From Ashinkailepas kermadecensis (Eukaryota > Arthropoda > Thecostraca > Neolepadidae), in contig JAOTOM010004574.1 of NCBI GenBank assembly GCA_034440615.1, forward strand, positions 162,501 through 226,500: a stretch of DNA of 64,000 nucleotides, given 5' to 3'. How positions within the stretch are numbered: the stretch's first letter is position 1; every line of letters begins with the position of its first letter. Below, in pieces: positions 34,400-45,350 of the stretch. The position numbers and the translations under genes were made by a program. Under the pieces are notes generated by a model. The model did no database searches and was not told where the DNA came from. It was given only the letters and a program-made list of their open reading frames with translations.

Positions 34400-35270
34400 G
34401 AAGCGTTCCGACCGCTCACTTCCCGGCCGCCTCCACAACGCTCGCCCGTTAGGTGTGGGAAATTACACTCTGTCTCAATCGTTTCCTCGATCGCCGACAA
34501 TGGGACGAATCGGAAATGCATCAACGGGATGGAGAAACTGCTTCACGTTTGATGGCCATTGCGAATAGACCCACGATAGCAGATGGGAGAATGCGGCCGT
34601 TTTCCCGATTCAGTGAAGCACTCAAGTTTTCCTTAACAATAAAGCTGCACACCAGCCATGCAAACAATATCGCGGCCTTGGTATTTAATTACCAAGGTTC
34701 TTCCTCACTCCTCCCTTCGGATGTTTTCTGTAGCGATGGAGCCGTTCACCTCGCCCACTCCAAATTGTTGATGCTTTAAAGTGATGAAATTTACACAATG
34801 GGTTGAGGAAAATAAATGTTGGAACACGCTTATCAGGTTATTTGCTAACGGCGTAATAAACGCAGCTTTGCATTGCTGCCGAGACTGGTTTTTAATTAGG
34901 TGCAACACCGATGTTGGTGTGGTCGTCGCACCTTGCTATTTATGCTTTTGCGACTGGGAAGCCTGGGCCGTCGCCGTCTCAAGGGCACCGGATTGAAGTA
35001 ACCTGACATTTTAAGTGCTACAGCAGGAGGCGAGTTTTTACATTAAATCTTACAGCTGTTAGTATGCCTCCCAAGTCCCAATGGCTGTTATGGTGATTAG
35101 ACGCCGGCATGTTATAATTAGCAAATCATTATTTGTTATTCCGTGTGATCTAATACCAAATTTAAAGACTTAAAGTTGCATCACGTGACCTAGCTTGACC
35201 TCAAATGGTACGTCTTTATTCTCTGACTGTTCACATCGCGGGAACATGTGCATGTGAATGTGAGTGTTTT
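34400..35270. other. Unique stretch without supported gene
   Basis: No exon chain or repeat was found. Confidence 0.4.
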
Positions 35271-35278
35271 TTTTTCAG

Positions 35279-35937
35279 CACGAGGGTAGTCCCTGGTGTT
35301 TATTTCATAGCGGTGTGATCTTTGTTACGCCAGCACGATTACATAAGGATGTGAAAAAGTTATCGGCATTCTTGTCAACCGCAACGTTACAGATCAGATG
35401 GCAAACACTGCCAGAAAACTCTTGGAATGTCAAGAAGCAGGGCTGCCTATTGCCCTCAATGTGCCGGATGCATTGGTAAGATTCCGCGATCGTATAGTCA
35501 TTCATTAAAAAAAAAACGAGCAGTGGTGGATGTTGATATACCTCAAGTGGTGCCGGATTGATATGCGAACGCACGCCTTCTGTCGTCCTTCTGTGCACTG
35601 GGGGAACCAAAAAAGCGCAGCTCGTTTAGGGGCCAAATTTGAATGATGACTACCTTTAAAAAGGGCTTTGGTTTTGGGTAGCTATTATACGCAGTATCTA
35701 TTATAGTTGGTACGGCTGGCTGTAAAGCGGCGTTTTCTTGATCAAAGTTATCTAGGCCTTGAGAAGTTGTTTAATTCTGCAAAAAAATTTCAAGAATTGG
35801 CTGATTCAGAAGAACGCTTGGCTACAATGCCCGCCACACCCGTTGGATATCCTGAAGTTGTTATAGACACGCGTATTCAGCGTGATCGTGTATGCTATAT
35901 TAGAAGTCAGGTGCTTACATTGAAGGTTGTGGCTTGA
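35279..35937 (+). CDS. Possible two-part hypothetical gene fragment
   Basis: A T-rich acceptor (gtttttttttcag, ending 35278) precedes an interval with a donor-like GCATTG|GTAAGA at about 35476. Within it one frame reads EKVIGILVNRNVTDQMANTA then RKLLECQEAGLPIALNVPDA, but it is closed upstream by a stop, so a frameshift or another acceptor is needed. Further on, 35707-35937 is a 76-codon frame (LEKLFNSAKKFQELADSEER and onward) with ordinary composition. Codon use is AT-richer than in the 50-62 kb gene. No family is recognised; it may be a retroelement or host-gene remnant. Confidence 0.22.
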
Positions 35938-36289
35938 TGTGAAACTTGCTTTTTGATGCCTAACATATTTATTGCGAATGTTTATCATATTGTGTTCATT
36001 GTTTTGTCCGACATTTAAGTTTGGTTATAAATTGGCACATATGTGTCATACCAATATCAGCATAACATGTGCGTAGCTTTTTAGAGTCTAAATAAGGTGG
36101 ATCAAACTAGGTATATTTCAGTTAGATATATTTATCGGTTCGCAAGTATGGTATGGTCATTACCGACGAATAATACCGCATATGCGGAGCATCATTCGAT
36201 GTCGTATGATATCTTCCAAAGTGCATATCTTCCAACGTTCATAACCTCCAAAAATTGGAAGTTAACTTTCAAAACAACCCGGATAGGAA

Positions 36290-36440
36290 CCTAACCCAAC
36301 ATAACTTGACCTAGCATAACCTAACCTCACCTAACCCAACCTAACCCAACCTAACCTAACCTAACCTAACCTAAACCTAACCTAACCTAGGTTAGGTTAC
36401 TAACCCAACCTAACCTAGCCTAGCCTAGCCTAACCTAGCC
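36290..36440. repeat. Telomere-like (CCTAA)n block with head-to-head inversion
   Basis: Degenerate CCTAA/CCCAA repeats for about 150 bp. At 36379-36398 the array turns over in a perfect 20-bp palindrome AACCTAACCTAGGTTAGGTT, where (CCTAA)n meets (TTAGG)n. TTAGG is the canonical telomere repeat of many arthropods. This is an internal block, not a chromosome end. Confidence 0.85.
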
Positions 36441-36937
36441 TTCCAAATTTTGTAAGCTGGCTTCCAATATGGAAATTATAAACGCTGGAGAATTGAAGCT
36501 TTTGAAAATATCAACTCACCCCGCTACGCTGACCGCACCGTGCCGACCGCCCGGCGCGTGGGCGGCGCTGCCCTTACGGAGACGGCAGGCTGGCAGCCGC
36601 GACCCCCCCTCCTGACAGGCGGAGACACGGATACCAGCGCTCCCCGACGGGCGGAGACACGGCGATCGGCGCTTTATCGCGGCATCGACGGGCCGTCCGC
36701 CTGGCATCCTGCACACATGGGAAGTCGTTAGCGACCTGTAGCAATAAGTCTACCGCTATCGACCGGCACACAGACTCCGGCCCGGTCCGGAGCACCGTCT
36801 CCAGGGCGGCCTGTGGTCTGCTCCTGGAGACCTCCTGAAGCCTCTGGTGACCGCCGAAGCACCAATCTAAAGCTGTACACGCACTGTGTGTAGTGGCCAG
36901 AGGGCTGTGGTTAGTGCAAGGACACGGCAACGGTAAG

Positions 36938-37118
36938 AAGTGCTGATGAGGGGTAGCAGCGCTCAGGTCCGCCGCTGCGGGACCTCTGCAGACCGGATAC
37001 CTCAGGGGGGATCCGATGGACAACGGTATAATGCAACGGCAGGTGGTGCTGTTGAGGGGTAGCAGGTCTCATATCCGCTGTTGAGGAACCTCTGCAGACC
37101 GGGCACCTCAGGGGAGGG
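36938..37118 (+). repeat. Tandem duplication of about 95 bp
   Basis: Two diverged copies containing TGATGAGGGGTAGCAG / TGTTGAGGGGTAGCAG and ACCTCTGCAGACCGG-(A/G)-ACCTCAGGGG. Confidence 0.8.
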
Positions 37119-37660
37119 GGAGGCGTCCGCTGTTGCCATTCAATGTTTGCACTATCTAGATGCTACATGCTGAAAATATGACGGATCAGGGGGTCAGCAG
37201 CGGCGAAGAAACTGTGAACCTCAGGTTGCGCGCCTTGTCACAATCGGCAGTATGCTATGCAGTGGCATAATCTGCAGGAGATCCGTAAACAAAGCCGGGC
37301 CCCAGCTGGGAGCCCTGACTTGTTGGCTGGTGATGGTCCAATCGGACCGCGACTGTACCGCGACTGTACCGCGACTGTACCGCGACGGCCTGGCAGCGGG
37401 GTCACTGCTACACCTGCTCCGTATCGGTCGGACTGTGACCACACCGGCCGAGGGTCGGACACGCTCCTCCACACGCCGACCACCGGTCAGGGTCTGCCCT
37501 GACAGGGTGGCAGCTGCCCAGCCAGCGTCATAGCTCAGCTAGCCAATCACAGACCGACAGGCACGCCCGGATGACGAATTAGCCAGCTCTGGCAGTCACC
37601 ACGCGGCGCTGCGTCGGGCAGGCATCGGCCGACAACAGGCCGTGCCCCACCGCAGGGGGG

Positions 37661-37735
37661 ATGGGATCCCTGCACCGGTCACGTGTGTCACATGGGCGGA
37701 GCTTATGGCAGCTCCAGCCGGCCGAGGAACAATAC
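37661..37735 (+). CDS. Candidate exon preceding the 39-bp array
   Basis: Possible acceptor ccccaccgcag (ending about 37655) and donor AATACCAG|GTCAGA at 37736. The open frame ends GGAYGSSSRPRNNTR with phase 2 out, which joins in frame to the candidate terminal exon at 40539 (AG + G). The following array repeats the junction CACCAG|GTCAGA. Speculative: other frames are also open. Confidence 0.22.
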
Positions 37736-38752
37736 CAGGTCAGAGACGCTGAATCGGCTGATGTGCATACACACCAGGTCAGAGACGCTGTATCGGCTGA
37801 TGTGCATACACACCAGGTCAGAGACGCTGTATCGGCCGATGTACATACACACCAGGTCAGAGACGCTGTATCGGCTGATGTGCATACACACCAGGTCAGA
37901 GACGCTGTATCGGCTGATGTGCATACACACCAGGTCAGAGACGCTGTATCGGCTGATGTACATACACACCAGGTCAGAGACGCTGTATCGGCTGATGTAC
38001 ATACACACCAGGTCAGAGACGCTGTATCGGCTGATGTGCATACACACCAGGTCAGAGACGCTGTATCGGCTGATGTACATACACACCAGGTCAGAGACGC
38101 TGTATCGGCTGATGTGCATACACACCAGGTCAGAGACGCTGAATCGGCTGATGTGCATACACACCAGGTCAGAGACGCTGTATCGGCTGATGTACATACA
38201 CACCAGGTCAGAGACGCTGTATCGGCTGATATGCATACACACCAGGTCAGAGACGCTGTATCGGCTGATGTACATACACACCAGGTCAGAGACGCTGTAT
38301 CGGCTGATGTACATACACACCAGGTCAGAGACGCTGTATCGGCTGATGTACATACACACCAGGTCAGAGACGCTGTATCGGCTGATGTACATACACACCA
38401 GGACAGAGACGCTGTATCGGCTGATGTACATACACATCAGGTCAGAGACGCTGTATCGGCTGATGTACATACACACCAGGTCAGAGACGCTGTATCGGCT
38501 GATGTACATACACACCAGGACAGAGACGCTGTATCGGCTGATGTGCATACACACCAGGTCAGAGACGCTGAATCGGCTGATGTGCATACACACCAGGTCA
38601 GAGACGCTGAATCGGCTGATGTGCATACACACCAGGTCAGAGACGCTGAATCGGCTGATGTGCATACACACCAGGTCAGAGACGCTGAATCGGCTGATGT
38701 ACATACACACCAGGTCAGAGACGCTGAATCGGCTGATACAACGTCTCTGGTA
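37736..38752 (+). repeat. 39-bp tandem repeat, about 26 copies
   Basis: Unit GTCAGAGACGCTGTATCGGC plus TGATGTGCATACACACCAG, very homogeneous. The 39-bp unit lacks stops in several frames, producing 350-400-codon frames on both strands that are not credible genes. Confidence 0.97.
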
Positions 38753-39128
38753 CATACCAGAAACTGATACATATCAGATCAGAGACGCCGAATCGGCTGA
38801 TACAGCGTCTCTGGTGTATACCAGATATTTTTGTACATACCAGGCCAACTGCCCAGTCAGAAGTGCCCGACTGGTGACTGGGTGATCGGCTGGTGTATAT
38901 ACATACCAGGTCAGTTGTCCAGTCAGAAGTGCCCGGCTGGTGTATATACATACCAGATCAGTTGTCCAGTCAGAAGTGCCCGGCTGATGACTGGGTGATC
39001 GGCTGGTGTCTATACATACCAGATCAGTTGTCCAGTCAGAAATACCCGGCTGGTGACTGAGCGATCGGCTGGTGTATATACATACCAGATCAGTTGTCCA
39101 GTCAGAAGTGCCCGGCTGGTGAGTGGGC
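38753..39128 (+). repeat. Decayed continuation and second unit (about 60 bp)
   Basis: Partial 39-bp units in altered arrangement, including the hairpin CAGAGACGC...GCGTCTCTG at about 38780-38812. About five units based on CAGTTGTCCAGTCAGAAGTG plus CCCGGCTGGTG follow. Confidence 0.85.
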
Positions 39129-39454
39129 GAGCTGCCTTTGGCGGACGTGACTCACAAGTCGGAGCACATGGTAGGCACAGCTCTACTTCTGTGTCGAACG
39201 TGGAACTTTATTGCATATCTATGGCCCATGACAGCATTATGGGAACCGTAACTCAACATCATTGTAGCAATCGGCCCTATTGGATGGTTTCGTGCTTCAG
39301 GTGATGGTCTCAAAGACAATCGTCCCTATTGGATGATTTGGTGCTTAAGGTCTCGAATGCCGTCTCTAAAGGTCAAAGTTGAGCTTTTCCTTTAATGTAT
39401 ATGCTTTATGTTACATCTACTCTTTTGTATGTGGTATTGGTGGTTGTTATTTTG

Positions 39455-39560
39455 CGACGCACTCAGCAGCTGAGGCCATAGGCGTCGCTGGCCTCTCGCC
39501 CTGGCAGGAAGGGCGGGCACCGCGTGCAATCGAATCCCGTACCTCTGGCATGCCAACCCT
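39455..39560 (+). repeat. Possible tRNA-derived SINE fragment
   Basis: AGCAGCTGAGGCCA...GGCGTCGCTGGCC resembles an A-box region, and AATCGAATCCCGTAC (39528-39542) resembles a Pol III B box at a plausible distance. No functional tRNA fold is claimed. Confidence 0.35.
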
Positions 39561-39999
39561 TTTTGATGTTGCAATGTCGATATCATATCACAAATATTCC
39601 AGAATTCGCCAGGTACTAAATGTCAACATAGCGTAAAGATAGGATATCGTCTTAGATCAATGCCGCACGAGCCCTGACAATCAGCCAGAGACATTCCAAT
39701 GCACCATCGGGAACTCCATAGCACAGGCTCCACGGTGCCGCTGATGTGAGGAGGCGTCGGCGGTGCAAACTCTACTTTGTAACGGCACACGCCAAGCCGG
39801 TCTTCACAGGAACGCCTTGAAGTCAAAATGTAAATATGTGACTTAGAAGAGCGCAGAGCACCCCGTCGCCAACTTGGCTTCTCCGGCCACATGATGGAAT
39901 CATGATGCGACCATCCTATGGATTCCGACAAGCTAGTGACGATGGTTATACTATGCTGGCGATGATGGAGCTACCGCAGTCAGTCGAGCTGGTTACGAG

Positions 40000-40120
40000 G
40001 GTAGCAGTCACACCCCGAGGGCATCAATCACAGCCCGGATGTAGCAGTCACATCCAGAGGGCAGCAGTGACATCCCGAGGGTAGCAGTCACATCCCGGGT
40101 GTAGCAGTCACATTCCGAGG
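40000..40120 (+). repeat. About 22-bp tandem repeat, 5 copies
   Basis: Unit GTAGCAGTCACATCCCGAGG(G) with variants. Confidence 0.88.
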
Positions 40121-40249
40121 GGCGGGAGCGGGGTGAACGTGTCCCCCCTCAAAAAGTCTGGAGGCTGAGCATTACGCTTATGGGCGCTGCAGGGACAGAA
40201 TGGACCCAAACACGAGATGTGGCCGCGGCCGAGTGGCGTTGGCCGGCGC

Positions 40250-40538
40250 AGGGCACCACCCCGTCTAACACATCGGTCCGCGCCGTCAGGGGACCACCCC
40301 GTCTAACACATCGGTCCGCGCCGTCAGGGGACCGCCCCGTTTAACACATCGGTCCGCGCCGACAGGGGACCGTCCCGTCTAACACATCGGTCCGCGCCAA
40401 CGGAGGACCACCCCGTCTAACACATCGGTCCGCGCCGTCAGGGGACCATCGTGCAGGCGCGCCGGTCAGGCCGCGGCCGGGTACCGTTGGCCGGCGCAGG
40501 GCAGGGGACCACCCCGTCTAACACATCGGTCCGCGCCG
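40250..40538 (+). repeat. 38-bp tandem repeat abutting a candidate terminal exon
   Basis: Unit GGACCACCCCGTCTAACACA plus TCGGTCCGCGCCGTCAGG; a spaced copy lies at 40505-40538 after a GGCCGCGGCCG insert. Each unit ends CGCGCCGTCAG|G, and the last ends CGCGCCGACAG|G, which would be the 3' splice site of the following exon candidate. Confidence 0.93.
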
Positions 40539-40684
40539 ACAGGTCAATAAAGCCGTCGCCGACGTCGGCCGTGCGTCGGCTGGTGGCCGGCCGACGGGCG
40601 GCCCGCCGCCGCGCGCCGCTCGCCGACGACGACGACGAGGCGGACCGGCTGCTGCCCGACGATGACGTCACGACGCGGGGCTGA
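40539..40684 (+). CDS. Candidate terminal exon with acidic tail
   Basis: After CGCCGACAG the frame encodes a basic stretch then APLADDDDEADRLLPDDDVT and stops at 40682-40684. EADRLL fits the known acidic dileucine sorting pattern [DE]xxxL[LI], by motif only. The opposite strand is also open and Ser-rich, so the strand is not certain. The 38-bp array carries copies of its acceptor. Confidence 0.3.
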
Positions 40685-40975
40685 GCGCGTCGGCGAGCCG
40701 GCGAGTCGGCGGCGAGTCAGCAATAATGGGGCGGGCGCTGCAGGCTCACCGCGCGCCCGCTAGTGTAGGCCGTCGTGCGGCGAGGCGAGCCGCCGCCCGC
40801 TCTAGGCTGGGCCGGCACAGTGTAGCCGCAGCGTCTGCCGAGCAACTAGCCAGATATACCTTTACATATATCGTGCTCAGGCGGACGCCTGCGTCGGGCT
40901 CAGTGTTGGCTGTATTCTAGTCGTTGGGTAGGTAGAAGAGGGTCGGGCGCCGGCAAGGTGGGCGGGTCGGTGAGG

Positions 40976-41066
40976 AGGCGGCACGTGCAGAGGTCCGGCA
41001 CGTGGAGGGGTCCGGCACGTGGAGAGGTCCGGCACGTGCAGAGGTCCGGCACGTGGAGGGGTCCGG
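40976..41066 (+). repeat. 17-18-bp repeat with CACGTG E-boxes
   Basis: Five to six units GGTCCGGCACGTGGAGGG / GGTCCGGCACGTGCAGA, each with a CACGTG palindrome. Confidence 0.9.
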
Positions 41067-41106
41067 CGGCCTAGTGCTGTGGTCGAAACAGGCGCTACGG
41101 CTGGGC

Positions 41107-41435
41107 ATTGAGTGCCGTGGCTCGGCGTTGGGTGCCGCCGTCGAGTGTGGAGTGCCGCCGCCGAGTGTGGAGTGTCATCGTTGGGTGCCGCCATCGAATG
41201 TGGAGTCCCGCCGCCGAGTGTGGAGTGTCATCGTTGGGTGCCGCCGTCGAGTGTGGAGTGCCGCCGCCGAGTGTGGAGTGTCATCGTTGGGTGCCGCCGC
41301 CGAGTGTGGAGTGCCGCCGCCGAGTGTGGAGTGTCATCGTTGGGTGCCGCCATCGAGTGTGGAGTGCAGCCGCCGGGTGTGGAGTGTCATCGTTGGGTGC
41401 CGCCGTCGAGTGTGGAGTGCCACCGTTGGGTGACA
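41107..41435 (+). repeat. 53-bp tandem repeat, about 6 copies
   Basis: GTCATCGTTGGGTGCCGCC recurs at 53-base steps from 41174 (41174, 41227, 41280, 41333, 41386), with the intervening GAGTGTGGAGTGCCGCCGCC. Confidence 0.93.
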
Positions 41436-41439
41436 GACG

Positions 41440-42022
41440 CCGCGCAGGGGGCGAGATGAGGCGATCTGCGCAGCAGCTTCACGCTCGCCGAGCTCTCGGA
41501 GAGCTGACGGGGGCGGCCGGGAGGCGGCGAGCGGCGGATCGATCCCCGCCGAGCGGGCCGTTCGCGCGGGCAGCGGACGTCGATGCACTCGGATGGCGAT
41601 ATTTCCACCGCCAGCCGCTGCCGGAATCCAGCATCGACACCGTCTCAGAACGGCACCAGCCATGCGGCCACGTCGTCCGCTCGGCCAACTGGACGCGCCG
41701 CGGACGCGCCGCGAACGTCGCGCGTCCCCGTCCGCCGCACAGGATGCAGTCGAGAAAGAGCCGACGTTCGGCCGCGACGTCTGAGACGAACGGTCCGCGC
41801 CGCAGGGCACCAGTGACGAAGGCGGTGTCGCAAACAACGCCGACCGCAGGGCGGTCTTCGCACGATGACATCGGAACCCAGCCATCTCGCGCAGATGGCG
41901 ACGCCACTGTGGACTGCACGGAATCGTCTGTTCAAAACGACACGGGTGATGAAACACCCTGTTCAAGACGGTGCCGGCAATGGAGGGAACGGATCAGAAC
42001 GACTCGCATAGCATGGTCCTGT
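41440..42022 (+). other. GC-rich unique segment, coding status unresolved
   Basis: Open on both strands for long distances because of GC content. The plus frame to 42023 is Ser/Thr/Arg-rich (for example TPTAGRSSHDDIGTQPSRAD). No splice sites or domains settle whether it is coding. Confidence 0.25.
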
Positions 42023-42039
42023 TAGGAACAGTACTCGCC

Positions 42040-42628
42040 ACAGAACATCCTGTCAGGAAAGTCCTGCCACAGAACATCCTGCCAGGACAGTCCTGCCACA
42101 GAACATCCTGCCAGGACAGTCCCGCCACAGAACATCCTGCCAGGACAGTCCCGCCACAGAACATCCTGCCAGGACAGTCCCACAGAACATCCTGCCAGGA
42201 CAGTCCCGCCACAGAACATCCTGTCAGGACAGTCCCGCCAGGACAGTCCCGCCACAAAACATCCTGTCAGGACAGTCCACCACAGAACATCCTACCAGGA
42301 CAGTCCCGCCACAGAACATCCTACCAGGACAGTCCTGCCACAAAACGTCCTCTCAGGACAGTCCCGCCACAAAACATCCTGCCAGGACAGTCCCACCACA
42401 GAACACCCTGCCAGGACAGTCCTGATACAGAACATCCAGTCAGGACAGTCCCGCCACAAAACATCCTACCAGGGCAGTCCCGCCCAGAACATCCTGCCAG
42501 GACAGTCCCGCCAGAGAACATCCTACCAGGACAGTCCCGCCACAGAACATCCTGCCAAGACAGTCCCGCCACAGAACATCCTGTCAGGACTGTCCCGCCA
42601 CAAAACATCCTACCAGGACAGTCCCTTA
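42040..42628 (+). repeat. 29-bp tandem repeat, about 20 copies
   Basis: Unit CACAGAACATCCTGCCAGGA plus CAGTCCCGC, with C/T variants and occasional shortened units. Confidence 0.96.
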
Positions 42629-43205
42629 CAGCATCGTTCACCGTACACGCGTCATAAAGCGACTCCGCTTAAAGCCGCCAACAAAACGGCAACTGCAACA
42701 TGGCGATCCACTCACGTGAGCAACCGTCTTTAAGCAATCGTAAAAAGGGTGACCCACATACTTCAGCCACTGGACACGAGCAGCGACCAGCAAAATGGCG
42801 GCTGGTAGCAACTGAGACGAGTGTGCAATGAAGATTTGATGCAGATGTGGTGATAAAAATTGAACCAGAACCACTGAACGAAACCAGTGGGTCCGGACCC
42901 CCGACCCATCCGAGATATCCAGCCATGCTCACGGCACTTTTGAAGTATTCAACCACATCTTCATTCTGTATACATAGCATCAAATCGACTTTGAGTCAGA
43001 CCCCCAAAATGCATTTATCCGCGTCATTCCAGGAGTTGAGATCTTTGGCTTCCTTTACCTTGGTCAGTCTCCTTGGGGAAAGGTGACCTCAGAGGGTATC
43101 AGAAATGCATACATCACTAATGAAGATGAACTAAGATAATTCACGATGCTCCTGGATCTCGTTTTTATTCCCCAAAATTAGGTCATTGGCACCTTTACTG
43201 AAATA

Positions 43206-43448
43206 GTGACAGCCAAATTTGCTCCGCATGTTCTTCAGCTGGTTACAAACAATGCACAAACAAAAACACTGCATAGAAATAGGCCGTGTGCCGCACCATT
43301 TCTGAAGGATATGTGGAACGTTCCAGATATAACTTTAGCAGGTCTACCGAGGGCAAATAACCAGTCGGAGGCTTGGTATGCCGTACTGCAAAGCTCATTT
43401 CAGACCAAACATCCTGCAATGGCAAAATTCATCATAGTCGCTATATAA
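43206..43448 (+). pseudogene. MULE-type transposase C-terminal fragment
   Basis: The 80-codon frame contains FLKDMWNVPDITLAGLPRAN then NQSEAW and HPAMAKFI. Known Mutator-like and FLYWCH-associated transposases carry a WNVYxRT..LPRTNNxxEGWH...HPxxWxFI block in this order. Only this tail is present. The H of EGWH is Y here (SEAWY), and the frame runs into a minisatellite, so it is a remnant. Confidence 0.6.
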
Positions 43449-43489
43449 CTCGTTTGCCTTGTTCACACTACGACCAGTCGCAAAGCGTC

Positions 43490-43862
43490 GAAGACGACAC
43501 GCGATCAACAGTGGACAGCAGTGACAGCACGCCACCAACAATGGACACAGCAGTGACGACACGCCACCAACAGTGACACAGCAGTGACAGCACGCCACCA
43601 ACAGTGACACAGCAGTGACGGCACGCCACCAACAGTGACACAGCAGTGACGGCACGCCACAAACAGTGACACATCAGTGACGACACGCGATCAACAGTGG
43701 ACAGCAGTGACAGCACGCCACCAACAATGGACACAGCAGTGACGGCACGCCACCAACAGTGACACAGCAGTGACGGCACGCCACCAACAGTGACACAGCA
43801 CGCCACCAACCGTGGCACAGCAGTGACGGCACGCCACCAACAGTGACACAGCAGTGACGGCA
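43490..43862 (+). repeat. 31-bp tandem repeat, about 12 copies
   Basis: Unit CAGCAGTGACGGCACGCCAC plus CAACAGTGACA, with TGGACAG variants. Confidence 0.95.
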
Positions 43863-43904
43863 CGTCCCTGCGAGATCTGTCGCTTGTGTCACGCGGCCAC
43901 CGTC

Positions 43905-45020
43905 AGCCACGTGGAGCGAGTTGTGCCGGTGCGGACCGTCAGCCACGTGGAGCGAGTTGTGCCGGTGCGGCCCGTCAGCCACGTGGAGCGAGTTGTGCCG
44001 GTGCGGGCCGTCAGCCACGTGGAGCGAGTTGTGCCGGTGCGGGCCGTCAGCCACGTGGAGCGAGTTGTGCCGGTGCGGACCGTCAGCCACGTGGAGCGAG
44101 TTGTGCCGGTGCGGCCCGTCAGCCACGTGGAGCGAGTTGTGCCGGTGCGGACCGTCAGCCACGTGGAGCGAGTTGTGCCGGTGCGGCCCGTCAGCCACGT
44201 GGAGCGAGTTGTGCCGGTGCGGACTACCAGCCACGTGGAGCGAGTTGTGCCGGTGCGGGCCGTCAGCCACGTGGAGCGAGTTGTGCCGGTGCGGGCCGTC
44301 AGTCACGTGGAGCGAGTTGTGCCGGTGCGGACTACCAGCCACGTGGAGCGAGTTGTGCCGGTGCGGACCGTCAGCCACGTGGAGCGAGTTGTGCCGGTGC
44401 GGACCGTCAGCCACGTGGAGCGAGTTGTGCCGGTGCGGGCCGTCAGCCACGTGGAGCGAGTTGTGCCGGTGCGGGCCGTCAGCCACGTGGAGCGAGTTGT
44501 GCCGGTGCGGACCACCAGCCACGTGGAGCGAGTTGTGCCGGTGCGGGCCGTCAGCCACGTGGAGCGAGTTGTGCCGGTGCGGACCGTCAGCCACGTGGAG
44601 CGAGTTGTGCCGGTGCGGGCCGTCAGCCACGTGGAGCGAGTTGTGCCGGTGCGGACCACCAGCCACGTGGAGCGAGTTGTGCCGGTGCGGGCCGTCAGCC
44701 ACGTGGAGCGAGTTGTGCCGGTGCGGGCCGTCAGCCACGTGGAGCGAGTTGTGCCGGTGCGGGCCGTCAGCCACGTGGAGCGAGTTGTGCCGGTGCGGGC
44801 CGCCAGCCACGTGGAGCGAGTTGTGCCGGTGCGGGCCGCCAGCCACGTGGAGCGAGTTGTGCCGGTGCGGGCCGTCAGCCACGTGGAGCGAGTTGTGCCG
44901 GTGCGGGCCGCCAGCCACGTGGAGCGAGTTGTGCCGGTGCGGACCGTCAGCCACGTGGAGCGAGTTGTGCCGGTGCGGACCGTCAGCCACGTGGAGCGAG
45001 TTGTGCCGGTGCGTATCGCC
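43905..45020 (+). repeat. 36-bp tandem repeat, about 31 copies
   Basis: Unit CGTCAGCCACGTGGAGCGAG plus TTGTGCCGGTGCGGAC, extremely homogeneous. Variation is almost confined to GGAC/GGGC/GGCC and CGTC/CGCC/TACC. Each unit contains a CACGTG palindrome. Since 36 is a multiple of three and the unit lacks stops, five frames are open for 260-470 codons; these are artefacts. Confidence 0.97.
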
Positions 45021-45119
45021 AGCCGGAGCGCATCCATCGTCCGACAGAGCCGGCCGGCCGGCTCTGACCAGTGCCAAACGCCGTTTTGTATGAGCACGGG
45101 GTGGCCGACGCCACGTTCG

Positions 45120-45350
45120 ATAGCGGTGACTGTTGTCTCGTGACTGCCGCGCCCGGCAGCCGGGTAGAGTAGGTAGGTCAGCGGGTGCTAGCGTCGCGCC
45201 GGGTAGCCGGACCGTGTAGGTAGGTCGGCGCGTAGTCTCGTGACCGCCTCGCCCGGCAGCCGGGTAGTGAAGGTAGCAGCCGGAGGTAGTCTTGCGACTG
45301 CTGCGCCCGGCAGCTGGATAGTGTAGGTAGGTCAGCGGGCGCTAGCGTAG
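45120..45350 (+). repeat. Irregular array with GCCCGGCAGCCGGGTAG units
   Basis: Four diverged units of about 55-75 bp with CGCCCGGCAGCCGGGTAG and GTAGGTAGGTC(A/G)GCG. Confidence 0.8.

Noticed and set aside
37661..38885. Open frames of 350-400 codons
   Set aside because: Products of the 39-bp array in several frames and on both strands.
43674..45143. Open frames of 390-467 codons on both strands
   Set aside because: All lie in the 36-bp tandem array. The unit is a multiple of three and lacks stops, so five frames are open at once; there is no non-repeat domain.
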